A stretch of 64,000 nt of DNA from Peromyscus leucopus (GCF_004664715.2 NC_051072.1:32824642-32888641); one strand, 5' to 3'; counted from the stretch's first letter, positions 1-11,315 are shown. The notes: a model not told the origin generated them from the sequence alone. Made by a program: numbers and translations.

Positions 1-331
1 CTCCACATCCCCATCAGTGTGATTGGTCACGAGTTTTACTGGTCTTAGTCATTCTGACAGGTATATGATGGAATCTCAAAGTCATTTTGATTTTCATTTC
101 CATGATGGCTAAGGATATCAAACATTTCTTTGTTTCTCAGCCATTTGAGTTTCCTCTTCTGAGGATTCTCTGTAAACCACTTTTTTAATTGGGCTACTTG
201 TTTTCTTGACACGTAGTTCTTTTCTAATTATTTGTATATTTTGGATATTGGGCTGTAGCTTTGCCTGAATGCTTTTCAGTTTTGTGAGGTCACTTTTATT
301 TGCATGGGTAATGGTGTTCTATTCCAAAGAA
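1..331 (-). mobile_element. L1 ORF2 fragment (antisense)
   Basis: Reads as the reverse complement of the 3' part of rodent L1 ORF2: the stretch that on this strand runs 'tctgacaggt(g)ta(a)gatggaatctcaaag', then 'catttccatgatggctaaggat', 'cagccatttgagtttcctc' and 'ttttggatattg'. It is internally shortened after about position 250. It enters from the window edge and stops at 331, where a different repeat begins. It is an old, non-coding remnant. Confidence 0.8.
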
Positions 332-391
332 GTTTCCTTCTCTCAGATGACCTTATCTTTCATCAAGTTGATATAAAACTATCCAACACAG
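331..391. mobile_element. RMER1-like repeat, terminal piece
   Basis: The stretch 'tctcagatgacc...catcaagttgatataaaactatccaacacag' matches the end of the repeat seen in longer form at 52462-52841. Only this end is present, abutting the L1 fragment without a visible duplication. The family name is tentative. Confidence 0.55.
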
Positions 392-1261
392 AAGTGTCCT
401 ACAAAACGTTTGCATTGAGCCTCAGGTGACACTCAACTTGCAATTTTGAAGTTTAAACTGCCATGACTTTTGGAAATCTTAGACCATCACCAGGATAGAC
501 TAAATGCTTTTTGCATTCGGAGATACTGAGGAGGATACTGTTTGTTTTTAGTATGAGAAGTCTCCCAAAGGCTTATGGGTGGAAGACTTTGCCCCCAGCT
601 AGTAGTATTATTTAAAAGGTGCTGGAATTTTAATCAGTAGAAACAAGCTGGCAGGAATATATCATTAGCAGCACATCTTTTGGAGTTATGTCATATTCCT
701 TGGTTTTACCTTCTTCCTTATTTTTCTTTCTTTTCTCCAGTACCTAGAGCCTGATTTGGGGATACGTTCTTTGGTGTGATCTAGTTAAGATTCAATCTAA
801 TATATGTCTGTCTTTATTTTGTTAAAAGAAATAAGATTAGTTGTACAGGCAGATCTGTGCAGGAAAGATAACAGAACAAAAAACAACATACAAAAAGTCC
901 ATCTACAAACCAGGGAATTTCAAGACTACTGGGAACTAGGTGAAAAGAATGAATAGTTTCAGACTTCATACTTTTGAGAAAAAGGAATCAATCCTGCATA
1001 CATCTGATTTTTAGACTCCTAGCAAAAAGAAGTGGAAGGTAATAATCTTCTAGCTTTTAAGGTGCTATTGCACTATGTAGTACTTTGTGATAGAAGTCCT
1101 AAGAACTTAAAATAACAAGTAATGTAGCTTCTTTTTACTGAATTAGGAAAATGGCCCATAAGTACAGTTCTACCTGTTCTAGTTGGTTTTTCTTTCTTTC
1201 TTTTAATTTGGAAAGTATACACTACATTGTTAATCTGACAGTCATTGATTTCTTCTGGAAT
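392..1261. other. No recognisable feature
   Basis: AT-rich anonymous sequence. I see no coding frame, known repeat or microsatellite here. Confidence 0.5.
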
Positions 1262-1398
1262 TTTTGAGACATGGTCTCACACTGTTTTGGAACTCACAGC
1301 ACTGTCTAGGATGGGTCCAAACTCAAAGCAACCACTTTTCCTCAGTCTTCTGAAGACTGAGATTATAATTACAAGCATGCATAACCACAACTGGCTTA
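1262..1398 (-). mobile_element. B1-type SINE, old and diverged
   Basis: On the plus strand it runs 'tttttgagacatggtctcac', then 'ttttggaactcacag', 'ggtccaaactcaaagcaacc' and 'agattataattacaagcatg', following a B1 in reverse order. Divergence is high, as in early B1/PB1 copies. Confidence 0.65.
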
Positions 1399-1489
1399 AT
1401 AGTCATTCTTTTAAAAAAATGTTCTGAGACATTATGTACAATAAAATGTTCTCATTGTGGAGTATAACTCTATGAGATTATAACCTGCA

Positions 1490-1890
1490 TGGAAAGCTGT
1501 GCAAATATTGTCATGATCAAGATTCAGAATACTTTAGTCATCTGGGAAAGATTTCTTTCTGCCCCTTTGTAGTTAATCATTTCCTAACTGCAAGTCCTGT
1601 TAATGAGTGACCTATTTTCCATTGCTGCAGTCTTGCCTCTCAAGTCCAGCATGTAAGATGACTCATTATCATAACTTGTCTTTTGAGTGAGTGTTCTTAC
1701 ACATAGATAGTTCATTGAGATCAGGCATGTTGTGGTGTGTGTCAGTAGATTGTTACTTTTGTGTTGCTGAATAGCGTTCCATTGTATGTATGTGCCCTAG
1801 CTTAACCATTTACCAGTTGTAGGATATTTGCTTGGTTTTCCATTCGGCGTTAATGAATAAAGCTGCACAGAATATTCACAGAGTTCTCAG
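1490..1890 (-). mobile_element. Mammalian-wide L1M fragment (antisense)
   Basis: Positions 1725-1885 resemble the reverse complement of the end of ancient L1 ORF2: 'tgctgaatagcgttccattgta', then 'accatttaccagttgtagga' and 'atgaataaagctgcac'. The preceding 230 bases resemble the reversed 3' UTR ('cccctttgtagttaatca'). Too diverged to code. Confidence 0.6.
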
Positions 1891-1894
1891 AATC

Positions 1895-2331
1895 AATTTT
1901 CATTTTAGAAAAGCATTAAATTACAGAAAAATAATTTGTACAAAGAATTTCCATATATCATACACCAAGTTCCTTCTCCTTTTAATGTTTTACATTTGTA
2001 GCAGATTTTGCAATCATAGATGAACCAAATCAATGTTGACAGCTTATCGTTAGAGTCTACACATTATTCATGATTTTAATATTTTATTAACCATTTGTGA
2101 CCTACGATCCATCCTGAGTACCATATTTCTATAGTTGTTTTCTTCCTGGTCATCTCTGGACTGTGACAGTTTTTCACAGTCTTTGATGACATTGGCTCTT
2201 TTGAAGAGTTTTTGTGACCTATTTTTTTTTTTTATAGATTATCATCCAAATTTGGTGGTTGTATGAGTGTTTCTCAAGAGGAGAGAGTGGCTATTTTATT
2301 TGGGGAAGAAAGACCATAAAGAAAATAGTTC
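1895..2331 (-). mobile_element. L1M 3' UTR, first segment (antisense)
   Basis: Resembles the reversed 3' UTR of a mammalian-wide L1M: 'ctggactgtgacagtttttcac', then 'cttttgaagag' and 'tttggggaagaaagaccata'. It is interrupted at 2331 by a B1 and resumes at 2502, so the two pieces are one older insertion. Confidence 0.6.
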
Positions 2332-2487
2332 GCCATGGTGGCACATGCCTTTAATCTTAGCACTCAGGAGGCAGAGGCAGGCAGATCTTTGTGAGTTCGA
2401 GGCCAGCCTGGTCTACAGAGGGAGATCCAGGAAAGGTGCAAAGCTACACAGAGAAACCCTGTCTTGAGAGAAAAAAAAAAAGAAAGA
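2332..2487 (+). mobile_element. B1 SINE with 14-bp target duplication
   Basis: A nearly full B1 in sense: 'ccatggtggcacatgccttt', 'gcagaggcaggcagatcttt', 'gaggccagcctggtctacag', then 'ggaaaggtgcaaagctacac' and an A-rich tail. It is flanked by perfect copies of aaagaaaatagttc at 2318-2331 and 2488-2501. It sits inside an L1M 3' UTR, so it is younger than that element. Left-arm Pol III boxes appear degraded. Confidence 0.92.
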
Positions 2488-2501
2488 AAAGAAAATAGTT
2501 C

Positions 2502-2930
2502 AATTGCCATCATGTTCTGACACAGTTTATTAATATGAATTTTATTGTTAGGTATCTAGCTGAGAGAACATTTATAGGACTTCTTTAGTACAAAATTCAC
2601 CTCTCTTCATGTTCCACACTGTAATATTTAGAAGAAAATCTTATGTATAATTTCCATATAAAGGGTAACATTTTGTTATGATCCAGCTCTTTCAGAGAGA
2701 AGCTGCTACATAAAACATTCAGATTCTACTTTACACAGGAGATTTAATTCTTAACTATATCATCTTGGGCTTATGATTATTTGAGGCATAGTTCATGTCA
2801 TTACCCAATATCTCCTAGGCTTGTTCATGTTGGTCCAGCCTTAGAGACTAAGCCATTTTTTATCTGGTCCTTATGTCCCTATTTCATTCTCCCATTATTT
2901 TATTTTTTTATCATTGTGCATTCAGATGTC
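2502..2930 (-). mobile_element. L1M 3' UTR, second segment (antisense)
   Basis: Continuation of the L1M 3' UTR beyond the B1. Landmarks are 'gctacataaaacattcagatt', 'ttacacaggagattta', 'ggtccagccttagagacta' and 'ttatgtccctatttcattc'. The outer boundary is unclear. Confidence 0.5.
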
Positions 2931-3689
2931 TGTAATAATTCTACATGTAGCTATCTGTATAAAAAATTAAATATGATTTAATATAGTATCTCCTGTACAT
3001 AATCTATTAAATATGAATTTTTTTAGTGCCATTCCCTTGACTATATAGAAAATCCAGTGGAAACAGTAAAAATCCTCAGTCTAACCCTCTTACACAGTCT
3101 ATGTGGTTAATAGATTTTGGTGTGGTGTTTTCATAGCTATCATTTTGTGAGGCAACCTTGTTAACCATAGTGTAGTGCTTGTATGCTTTCCTCTGGAAAT
3201 AGACTTTTTCCATTCATGTACAAAGTGACTCAGATCAACACCTTTTCTCATCTGCTTCAGTGAGGTTTTGTCGTCAGTTTGTAATGCAGGACTAATTTAA
3301 CACATTCTGCATTACCTGTACCTTTTGATCTTATATATACTCAAAATTCCCTTGTACTGAAGTTATTTCTTTATGTTGTATACTTCTATAGGGTTTGAAA
3401 ATAAATAGTCATGGATATGTTATCACAGGTTCATATAGAGTCATTATAAGATCTTAATACTTTGTGCTTCATTTATTCAATCATCACTACTCTTCAAATT
3501 TATCAAGCAATTTCAATGTTTTATCTTTCAGAATGTCAAGTAAATAGAATAACACAGTAGTGTTTTCAGATGAATTTGTTTACATATCAACATATTTGGA
3601 GTATTAAAAATGTATCCTTGTTGGCATTGTTTGAAAGTTCATTCAATATTATCCCTTAAAGCATTTTAAAACTGGAAACCTGTGCATGG
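2931..3689. other. No recognisable feature
   Basis: AT-rich anonymous sequence, possibly further decayed L1M, but I cannot align it confidently. Confidence 0.4.
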
Positions 3690-3790
3690 AACAGATGGAG
3701 ACAGAAGGATAATAGCAAGTTGGAGGGCAGCCTGGGTGATAGAGTGATCAGGCTAGCCTGAATAACACAGTGAGAACCTGAATGAAAACA
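3690..3790 (+). mobile_element. Possible old B1-like SINE fragment
   Basis: 'gagacagaaggataatagcaag', 'ggagggcagcctgggtgata' and 'aacacagtgagaacctg' follow the B1 right-half order, with many differences. It could be a chance resemblance. Confidence 0.35.
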
Positions 3791-3824
3791 ATAGAAATGG
3801 CAACATAATTTTGAAAAGTAGAAA

Positions 3825-3935
3825 AGCATTCTATTGTCTGTATGCCCTATAGTTTTATTTTCTTAAACAAATTCATGTGTTGAAAGATGACTCTGTTGTT
3901 TCCAGTTTTGGTGACTGTGTATCAAATTCCCCTAA
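3825..3935 (-). mobile_element. Old L1 ORF2 fragment (antisense)
   Basis: 'cattctattgtctgtatgcc', then 'caaattcatgtgttgaaaga' and 'tgttgtttccagttttggtg' resemble the antisense L1 block that also appears at 1725-1885. Heavily diverged. Confidence 0.4.
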
Positions 3936-4179
3936 AGGATTTTATATGTTTTATGTATAGGTTTTACTATAGATGTGTCTTAAATCAGTTAAGTGAACAA
4001 TGAGTAGCTTAATTGCTGGAGGCATAGAAAACTTTGCCTTATATCATCTTCAGAGTTCTTCATGGACATAAGATTACAGTGGTTTTTGTGCGGGGAGGAG
4101 AAATGTTTATGGCATGTTGCAGTCCCATCACCAATATGTCTTCTAGATGCTTGCATTTTGCATAATTGTTTTTGAGATT

Positions 4180-4283
4180 GCAATATAATTACATCATTTT
4201 ACCCCTTCTTTTTCCTCCCTCCAATACCTTCCACATGCCTACTTTGATCTCTTTCAAATAATGGCTTCATTTCTTCAACTTTT

Positions 4284-4335
<52 letters not shown>

Positions 4336-4780
4336 TAAATATTTGAATACAACCTTCTTAGTCCATATAACTCTACTTTCATGTTTGTGTTTTCAAGGCT
4401 AATCATTGTATTTTGCATAACCAGTTAATAGGTTTTCTCTTCCCTGGAGAAAGACTATCACCCACTCTCATCATTCTTTAGAACCCCTGAGTTTCCCCCC
4501 ATTTACACATTAGCTTGTCTACTGGTTTTGTTCTCGTTCAGGTCATGTTCAGGCAGCAATGTTGGTGAGACTTCATAGGTATAATTTCTGTGACCTTTCT
4601 AGGAAACACAATGTCACATCAAACGTTCTCTGGCTTTGACAATCTTTTTGCCATCTCTTCCCCAATAATCCTTGAGTCTTAGGTTCAAGAGTTTTGTTTT
4701 GGATGTATCAGTTGGAGAAGAGCTCCACAACTCTGCATTTTGATCAGTTGTGGTTTTCTCTGATAGTCTTTTTCGATTTT
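4180..4780 (-). mobile_element. Rodent L1 3' UTR (antisense)
   Basis: Clear reverse complement of a rodent L1 3' UTR type also present in sense at 44624-45265. Landmarks are 'cctaaatatttgaatacaac', 'cttccctggagaaagacta', 'gttggtgagacttcatagg', 'ctccacaactctgcattttg' and 'gttgtggttttctctgatag'. It contains the (TC)n tract at 4286-4332. Confidence 0.8.
4286..4332. repeat. (TC)n microsatellite
   Basis: About 47 bases of nearly pure TC dinucleotides inside the L1 3' UTR, at the place where related copies carry a variable simple repeat. Confidence 0.97.
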
Positions 4781-5196
4781 AATAAGATTTTAAATAAGAT
4801 TATTTAATGTGTAGGTCCAGTTTCTTTGGCTGAGGTATTTTTTAAACCTTATTTTATTGTATTGTACCCATTGTAAATGTACAATTTAATGATTCTAAGT
4901 AAAATTAGAGAATTCTTTACCTTTTTATTTTTAAGCACTCAAACTTATGTAATGGACTTTTATAAACACCAATACAGAGATCTTCATTCAAAGGCATGGA
5001 GTTTGGATATTTTTACATTCTTTCATTTCTGTATTCTCTAGCTGAATGATTTTTGCACTTGAATTATGGTTTTGTACTCAAACTATAAGCTTCACATCTT
5101 GTTATTTGTGAAAATTTTTATTTTCTTAAGCAATAGCTTCTCAATTGGTTGTAGATTTTATAAATTTAAAAATAATTATTTTCAGGTAGTTTGACA

Positions 5197-5200
5197 TCAT

Positions 5201-5231
<31 letters not shown>

Positions 5232-5244
5232 TATATATATATAC
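5197..5244. repeat. (CATA)n-(CA)n-(TA)n compound microsatellite
   Basis: Four to five catacatac units run into about seven CA and then seven TA units. Confidence 0.95.
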
Positions 5245-5429
5245 TTATAATTTCTTTTATATTTTTAACTTACCAAATTTTAGTTGGACAGACAATGTTA
5301 TTAAATATCACAATGCAATTAAAAAATAAAAGGAGATTGATAATAGGTAAAAAGTTATATTCTTTCACCTCTGCCTAAAAATTAAAAATTATCTGTGTTG
5401 GACCTTGCTTGTTCTATGAGTTCATGATC

Positions 5430-5860
5430 ACTCAATAAAGAGACTCAATAAGAAGTTGCTTGCTTGCCAGTAGTAATTGCAATCTTAGGCCATTTTTACC
5501 AATTTGAGGTGTGGTGATATTGGGGTGAAAATTTGCACTCCAGTATACATTGATCCAAAGCATGTTGGAGTCTGTGTTTGGTTCCAGTTTGCCCTTCTTT
5601 AAAAAGAGACATTGACGAATTGGAGCCAATATACAGGGCAACCGAGATAGCAAAAGGGCTAGACATGGTGTCACATAAAGAATGTTTAGAAAAAACTGGA
5701 ATGTTTAGTCTGCAGACGGGAAGAGTGATGGGGCTTCAGGGTGCTTGCAGGAACACGATAGCCATCTATCTTTAAACATTTACAGCACCAACAAAATAAA
5801 GAGGATTTTTTTTTCTTTCTTTTTGGCCACAAAAGGATTCTCTTGTCATGCTAGATTAGG
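5430..5860 (+). mobile_element. CR1/L3-type LINE, ORF2 C-terminal remnant
   Basis: The frame from about 5563 to 5775 translates to 'KRDIDELE', then 'RATEIAKGLDMVSHKECLEK', then 'GMFSLQTGRV' and 'NTIAIYL'. This follows the CR1 reverse-transcriptase C-terminus in order (KDI..LE, RAT.M.KGL, S.EERL..LGLFSLE.RR, D.IA.Y). At DNA level 'gaatgtttagtctgcagacg' matches the mammalian L3/CR1 block. Downstream, 'tttttggccacaaaagga' may continue it. No start or full domain is present, so it is a fossil. The core at 5563-5790 is firm; the outer limits are uncertain. CR1/L3 activity ended early in mammals, so readability here is notable. Confidence 0.72.
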
Positions 5861-6075
5861 TTCCGTGGAAGTCAGGACTGTCTTGTAAAAGTGGAAACTT
5901 CCTTGAATTTCAAAAATTCTGAAATGAAGTACATTTTCTGATTTAGATGCAAATTTACCAGAATTTGGATTGGGTTTCTGAATTCAGCAATGCACCTGAG
6001 TTCCGGAAGCTTACTACACTCTTCACTTAACGTATACTTTATCAAGCAAATCTGTAGTAATTGAAAAGTCCCTTT

Positions 6076-6108
6076 CTATTTATTTATTTATTCATTTGTT
6101 TATTTATT
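6076..6108. repeat. (TTTA)n short repeat
   Basis: Imperfect tatt/attt units interrupted by 'ttcatttgtt'. Confidence 0.85.
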
Positions 6109-6652
6109 GTAGTAAATCTTCAAGTATTTAATATATATTATTATGTAGAAATTGTGATAAAGGGTGTCATAATTAAAACTTTAAAGACACATACCAATTT
6201 GATTGTTTGGAAAGCAACTATTTTAACTGAAATTAAAAAAAAAAGCTAAAGGAGTATGCCATTTTATAAAACACTCACTGTGAAAGAAAATCTTAATTGG
6301 CAAGGGAACATGTGTAAATGTTTTGAAATATTTTTTTCAGAAGGATAAAGTAGGTTAGTGTCATACGTCTTTGAAAGTCTGAATTTGATGATAAGTTGAA
6401 GGTGGTCATAGCCACGTGGTCTTTTGTCTGCAATGGCACAACAGGCCGCTCCTACCTCTTCCACAGCAACCATCACTGGGTTTTTATTATTCCTTTCAGA
6501 ATTTTAATTTAATGTGCTATACTGATTCTTCACACTTATTTCAGAGGTGGTATAATTTAATTCACACAAAATCATATGCCCTATAGAAATTATATTCCAA
6601 ATTTATATCTCTAATCTTTATCTCCTTGAGTTTCAATTCTCCCAACAAGTGC

Positions 6653-6654
<2 letters not shown>

Positions 6655-6740
<86 letters not shown>

Positions 6741-6741
6741 T
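6655..6741. repeat. (TC)n-(TG)n compound microsatellite
   Basis: About 68 bases of TC with two or three interruptions run into nine to ten TG units. The TG end joins the B3-like SINE that follows. Confidence 0.96.
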
Positions 6742-6977
6742 ATCACCATTTCTTTGGAGGCAGTGTCATTCATGAAAATTCAAGACCTAGGCTTCACTGC
6801 AAAATAGATTTGCATGACAGTCTTCCCACACAATCTGCCTTAATTTACTCTTCCTGCGCTGGGTTTCTGGTATGCTATTATCACTTGGATTTTACTTGGG
6901 TGCTGAGGATGTGAAGTCAGGTCCTGGTGTTGGTATAGCAAGCACCTTCACACACTAAACCATATCCCCCTAGCCCC
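6742..6977 (-). mobile_element. B3/B2-family SINE (antisense)
   Basis: The right end reads 'gggtgctgaggatgtgaagt', 'caggtcctggtgttggtata' and 'gcaagcaccttcac...ccatatccccctagcccc', which is the reversed head of a B3-type SINE. The TG tract to its left corresponds to the CA-rich 3' tail. Confidence 0.6.
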
Positions 6978-7069
6978 TCACTTCTCTGAATTTCACATTC
7001 AGTTACAAAACCACACACTTGATTACCAACAACCCACCATCTATTGAGTATTGAATGAAGAATATAAAG

Positions 7070-7295
7070 TGAAGTACTGCAGAGATGTCTCATTGGCTAA
7101 GAACATTTGATGCTCTTCCGGAGCATCTGAGTTCATTTCTCAGCATTTACATTAGATGGCTCACAACCACCAGCAACCTCTAGTTTTAGGAGATCTGACA
7201 CCATTTCTGTCCTCTACAGTTACCCATGCTCACAGATACACATCTCTATCCCATATACACAGTAAAAAATAGAATAGATCCTCTCTTTAAAAGAC
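7070..7295 (+). mobile_element. B2 SINE
   Basis: tRNA-derived head ('gcagagatgtctcattggct', 'gctcttccggagcatctgag'), then 'atggctcacaaccaccagca' and 'ggagatctgacaccatttct', ending at an A-rich stretch near 7295. Moderately diverged. The Pol III boxes are mutated. Confidence 0.85.
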
Positions 7296-9350
7296 TATTA
7301 ATTAAAATGTGTCCAGATCCAAACTTCTGCTGTCTTACCTCTCTTTGCTGTTGCCACTTTTTTCTATCTTATTAAACTTTGTTCTATCATTATAATTGCT
7401 ACTCAGTTGAACCTTGATTTTCATTTGCTCTTAATTCCACTTTCCTAAATTTATCAATCTTTTCAGATCAACCATCAAAGTACAGTCAGAACATAACCAC
7501 AAACACTGCTCATTTATGCTACAGTCACCTTTGCCTATTTTCTGAATGACTCTAAGCTCTTTTCAAGAACAGAGAATCTTCATTCCTTCAGCCCAGTGAG
7601 CTTTAAAATTCCAGGGTGTAAGTCTTAAGTTGGGCTGATTTCTGTGTTCCTTCATTATGGTACAAGTGGGACACACACAGATGATGCGCCATACAACCCA
7701 GACAGCTTCCTTGACTCTTGTGAAACCATCTCAAAATGGATCTCATTCATGTAGCTTATTGTACATAGGGGTTCTCTCTATATATCCAAGTTTGTTCTGT
7801 CAGATGTATATACCATGTACCTGCTTAAATAAGGTCCATAACTGGTACATTTGGAATCATTGTCCCCTCTGTTTACAGTACTTTTCCTCAATTTCTGCAG
7901 ATCACTCATTAGTCACCATTTTAATAAATTCAACATCTATGGATAGAATTTATTTGTGTCCCTGCTCCTTATTCATGTGCTGAAATAACTCCAGTCTTAA
8001 TGTGTGCCAAGGTAAGACCTCTAGAGTATAACCTGCCCCAAGAGTGAAGAACTAAGAAACTGTATTATTGATCATAACAAGGGACACAGTAGACTTAATG
8101 TCTTCAACTCTGCAAGAATATATTGAGAAGGTGCCACTTGAATACCAGGTAGCAGGTCCTCAACAGACAGAAACTCTATTGACACTTCAGTCTTGGATTT
8201 TTCAGTGTCAAGATCTGTGAAGAATACATCTCTCTTCATCATTGTCTATGGAGTTTGTAGATGTAACATAAAATAAGGCACTTGCCCTTAATAAAATCAC
8301 GCCATTTGACATAGTATCACTTTCCAGTATATTTTGTTGCTTAGCACCTACAACTATCCAATTTACATCTTACATGCTATTTTAACTCACATAGCTTAGA
8401 GATTTTATGCATACTTCTCACTGTTGTTTTAGTGTCTAGAAGAGGATACACTGCATGAAGGCTGATCAACAACTTTGTAAATGTGTTTTGAAAGTCATAA
8501 GCCTGAGAGCAAATATATAGCATGGTTATTTGCCTCCTGCCTTGGCATTGAAAAGCAAAGTATTATGTTACAGATACATAGTAAGAAAATTAATTTCCAA
8601 AATTATAATTTAGAATGTTCAAAAGCTGCAAATGTTTTAAAATAAGAGACAATTTAAGAATATATGACAGATATTTAAAGTATCTTGTTTTCAAGATAAT
8701 ATAAAACAGAATAAAGGAAAACCATTTTAAAGAATGAATATTCAATGGCTGCTTATTAAATAGAGACTATCAGAAAAGAATTCAGGTATGACATTAGTTA
8801 CATAGTTACAGAGGCTCTGGTGTCAAGATCATACTAGAAATAACTCATTTGGAGAAGAAATATTGTTCTGATATTGACAATATCCTGTACTACTACTACT
8901 ATTGGTAATAAAAGACACTCTTTAAAACTACAAATAAGACATTAATGACTTGTTTTTTTTTTTAAAAAAAACTACCACATTCTTTGGGATAATGGACAGA
9001 AATGTCTTGGCAAAAATATTTAGTAAAAAGAACCATTTAGAAATGGAAGAATTAAAACTATGCTAATTTGCCCTCAGAATTCAAAATGGAAGAGAGTAAA
9101 TATTCTGATAGGGAGACTATGAGGAGAAATCGGATTATGACAGAATAAACTTAGAAACTAGAGTCAAAAGAAAGTCAGTTACGGACATAACCAAAATCAA
9201 AGAATCTTTTTCATGATCTAATTACTCACTTAAAAAGTTATGGAAGATGAATATTAAAAAAACAACAATGATGCTATAAGATGCATGTGAATATTTTTGA
9301 GAGACGCAAGATAATCTCCTTGCCAGTGGGAAAGTTCCAAGAAATCTAGT
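7296..9350. other. No recognisable feature (2 kb)
   Basis: Anonymous AT-rich DNA. A 108-codon frame at 7657-7983 has no recognisable domain, signal or codon pattern, and I do not call it a gene. Confidence 0.5.
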
Positions 9351-9354
9351 GGTC

Positions 9355-10757
9355 ACGATTCCAATTTATGCTGGAGAGGATGTGGAACTAGGGGCACTCT
9401 CCTCCACTGCTGGTGGGAATGCAAGCTTGTACAACCACTTTGGAAATCAATATGACACTTTCTTAGAAAATTGGGAATCAATCTCCCCCAAGATCCAGCT
9501 ATACCACTCTTGGGCATATACCCAAGAAATGCTCAATCATACCACAAGAGCACTTGCTCAGCTATGTTCATATCAGCATTGTTTGTAATAGCCAAAATCT
9601 GGAAACAACCTAGATGACCTTCAACTGAAGAATGGATAAATAAATTGTGGCATATATACACAATGGAATACTACTCAGCAGAGAAAAACAATGATATCCT
9701 GAGGCAAATGGATGGATCTAGAAAAAATCATCCTGAGTGAGGTAACCCAGACTCAGAAAGACAAATATGGTATGTACTCACTCATAGGAGGATACTAGAG
9801 GTGGAACAAGGATGACTGGACTGCTACTCATATCACCAGGGAGGCTACCTGGAAAACAGGACCCCAAGAAAGACACGAGGATCGCCCAGTGATGGAGAAA
9901 TGGCTGAGATCTACATGAACAACCAGGACATGAGTGGGATTAAGGAAGGGCAAGGGGTCGATGGAAAGAGAGCCTGTGGGATGGGGAGACCCCAGTTGGA
10001 TCAAGAACAGAGAGGGAGAACAAGGAATAGGAGACCATGGTAAATGAAGACCACATGAGAAAAGGAAGAAACAAAGTGCTAGAGGCCCACAGAAATCCAC
10101 AAAGATAACCCCACAATAGACTGCTGCCAATGGTCGAGAGACAGCCAGAACTGACCTACTCTGGTGATGGGATGGCCAAACACCCTAATAGTCGTGCCAG
10201 AAACCCCATCCAAGAACTGAGAAATTCTGGATGCAGAGATCCATGGCTAGGCCCCGGGTGGAGCTCCTGAACTCTAATTAGTGAGAAAGAGGAGGGTTTA
10301 TATGAGTGAAAATTGTTGAAACCAAGGTTGGATAAAGCACAGGGACAAATAGCCAAACGAATGGAAACACATGAACTATGAGCCAAAGGCTGAGGGGCCC
10401 CCAACTGGGTCAGGCTCTCTGAATAGGTGAGACAGTTGATTGGCTTGATCTGTTTGGGAGGCATCTAGGCAGTGGTCCTGGGTCCTGTGCTCAGTGCATG
10501 AGTTGGCTGTTTGAAACCTGGGGCTTATGCAGGGACGCTTGGCTCAGTCTGGGAGGAGGGAACTGGACCTGCCTGGACTGAGTCTACCAGGTTGATTTTG
10601 GCCCCTCGGGGAGGCTTTGCTCTGGAGGAGGTGGGAATGGGGGGTGGGCTGGGTGGAAGGGGAGGGGATCAGGAGGGGGGAGAACAAGGGAATACGTGGC
10701 TGATATGTAGAACTGAATGGTATTGTAAAGTAAAATAAAAGGAAAAAAAAAAAAGAA
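9355..10757 (+). mobile_element. 5'-truncated L1: ORF2 end, 3' UTR and A-rich tail
   Basis: Begins within ORF2 ('tgctggagaggatgtggaac', 'ggtgggaatgcaagcttgta'). It continues through 'cacaatggaatactactcag' and 'gtaacccagactcagaaaga' into a 3' UTR with the G-rich run at 10630-10690 and the tail at 10730-10757. In the ORF2 frame, TGA stops at 9453-9455 (a Trp codon in relatives) and 9615-9617 (Cys) disable it. It lacks ORF1 and the endonuclease. Its similarity suggests it is younger than the Lx-type pieces downstream. I did not find convincing target duplications. Confidence 0.93.
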
Positions 10758-10911
10758 GAAGCGGTGAGTGATTAGTAGGAAGTATTGGGAGTTTGAGAAA
10801 TCTGCCTCTTTCCTTAGTTCAGACATTCTGTCCAGAAAATATCTGTCAATGCTTCTGTGAAAAGATGGGTTATCAGGGGGCTGGAATAAGTAAAAAAAAA
10901 ATAGCTAATCT

Positions 10912-11140
10912 GGGGTCGGAGAAATGACTCAGTGGTTAAGAGCACTGGCTGTTATTCCAGAGGACCTGGATTCGATTCCCAGGACCTACATAAACAACCA
11001 TCCTTAACTTCAGTTCTAGGGGATGTAAAGTCCTCTTTTGGCTTCCATGGGCACCAGTCACACAAGTGGTACACAAAGTTACATACAAGTAAAATATCTA
11101 TATACATAAAATAAACAATTAACATTTAAAATAAACTCAT
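10912..11140 (+). mobile_element. B2 SINE
   Basis: 'ggggtcggagaaatgactcag', 'tggttaagagcactggctgt' and 'ttccagaggacctggattcg' give a good tRNA-like head with the A-box region and the 'ttcgattccc' B-box. The body ends in AT-rich 'taaaataaac' motifs typical of B2 tails. One of the better B2 copies in the window. Confidence 0.9.
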
Positions 11141-11269
11141 TAAAAAAGACCTGGGTACAAATGAGTCTCATAATTTCAACAGAATATTTTCAGATTCAGT
11201 GTTCATTTTTGGCCCGAGAAACCTCAGTCTCTCTTACCTAAGGTGGGTTTAATTGAAATCCCTGGACTG

Positions 11270-11306
<37 letters not shown>

Positions 11307-11315
11307 AAAAAAAAC
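11270..11315. repeat. Poly(A), 36 uninterrupted A then A-rich
   Basis: A36 at 11270-11305, then aaaaaaaa broken by single C. The 130 bases upstream match no SINE or L1 I know, so the source of the tail is unexplained. Confidence 0.95.

Noticed and set aside
7657..7983. 108-codon open frame
   Set aside because: Anonymous sequence with no recognisable protein family or gene context.
9828..10464. Two minus-strand frames of 100 and 102 codons
   Set aside because: Both are antisense to the L1 3' UTR at 9355-10757.
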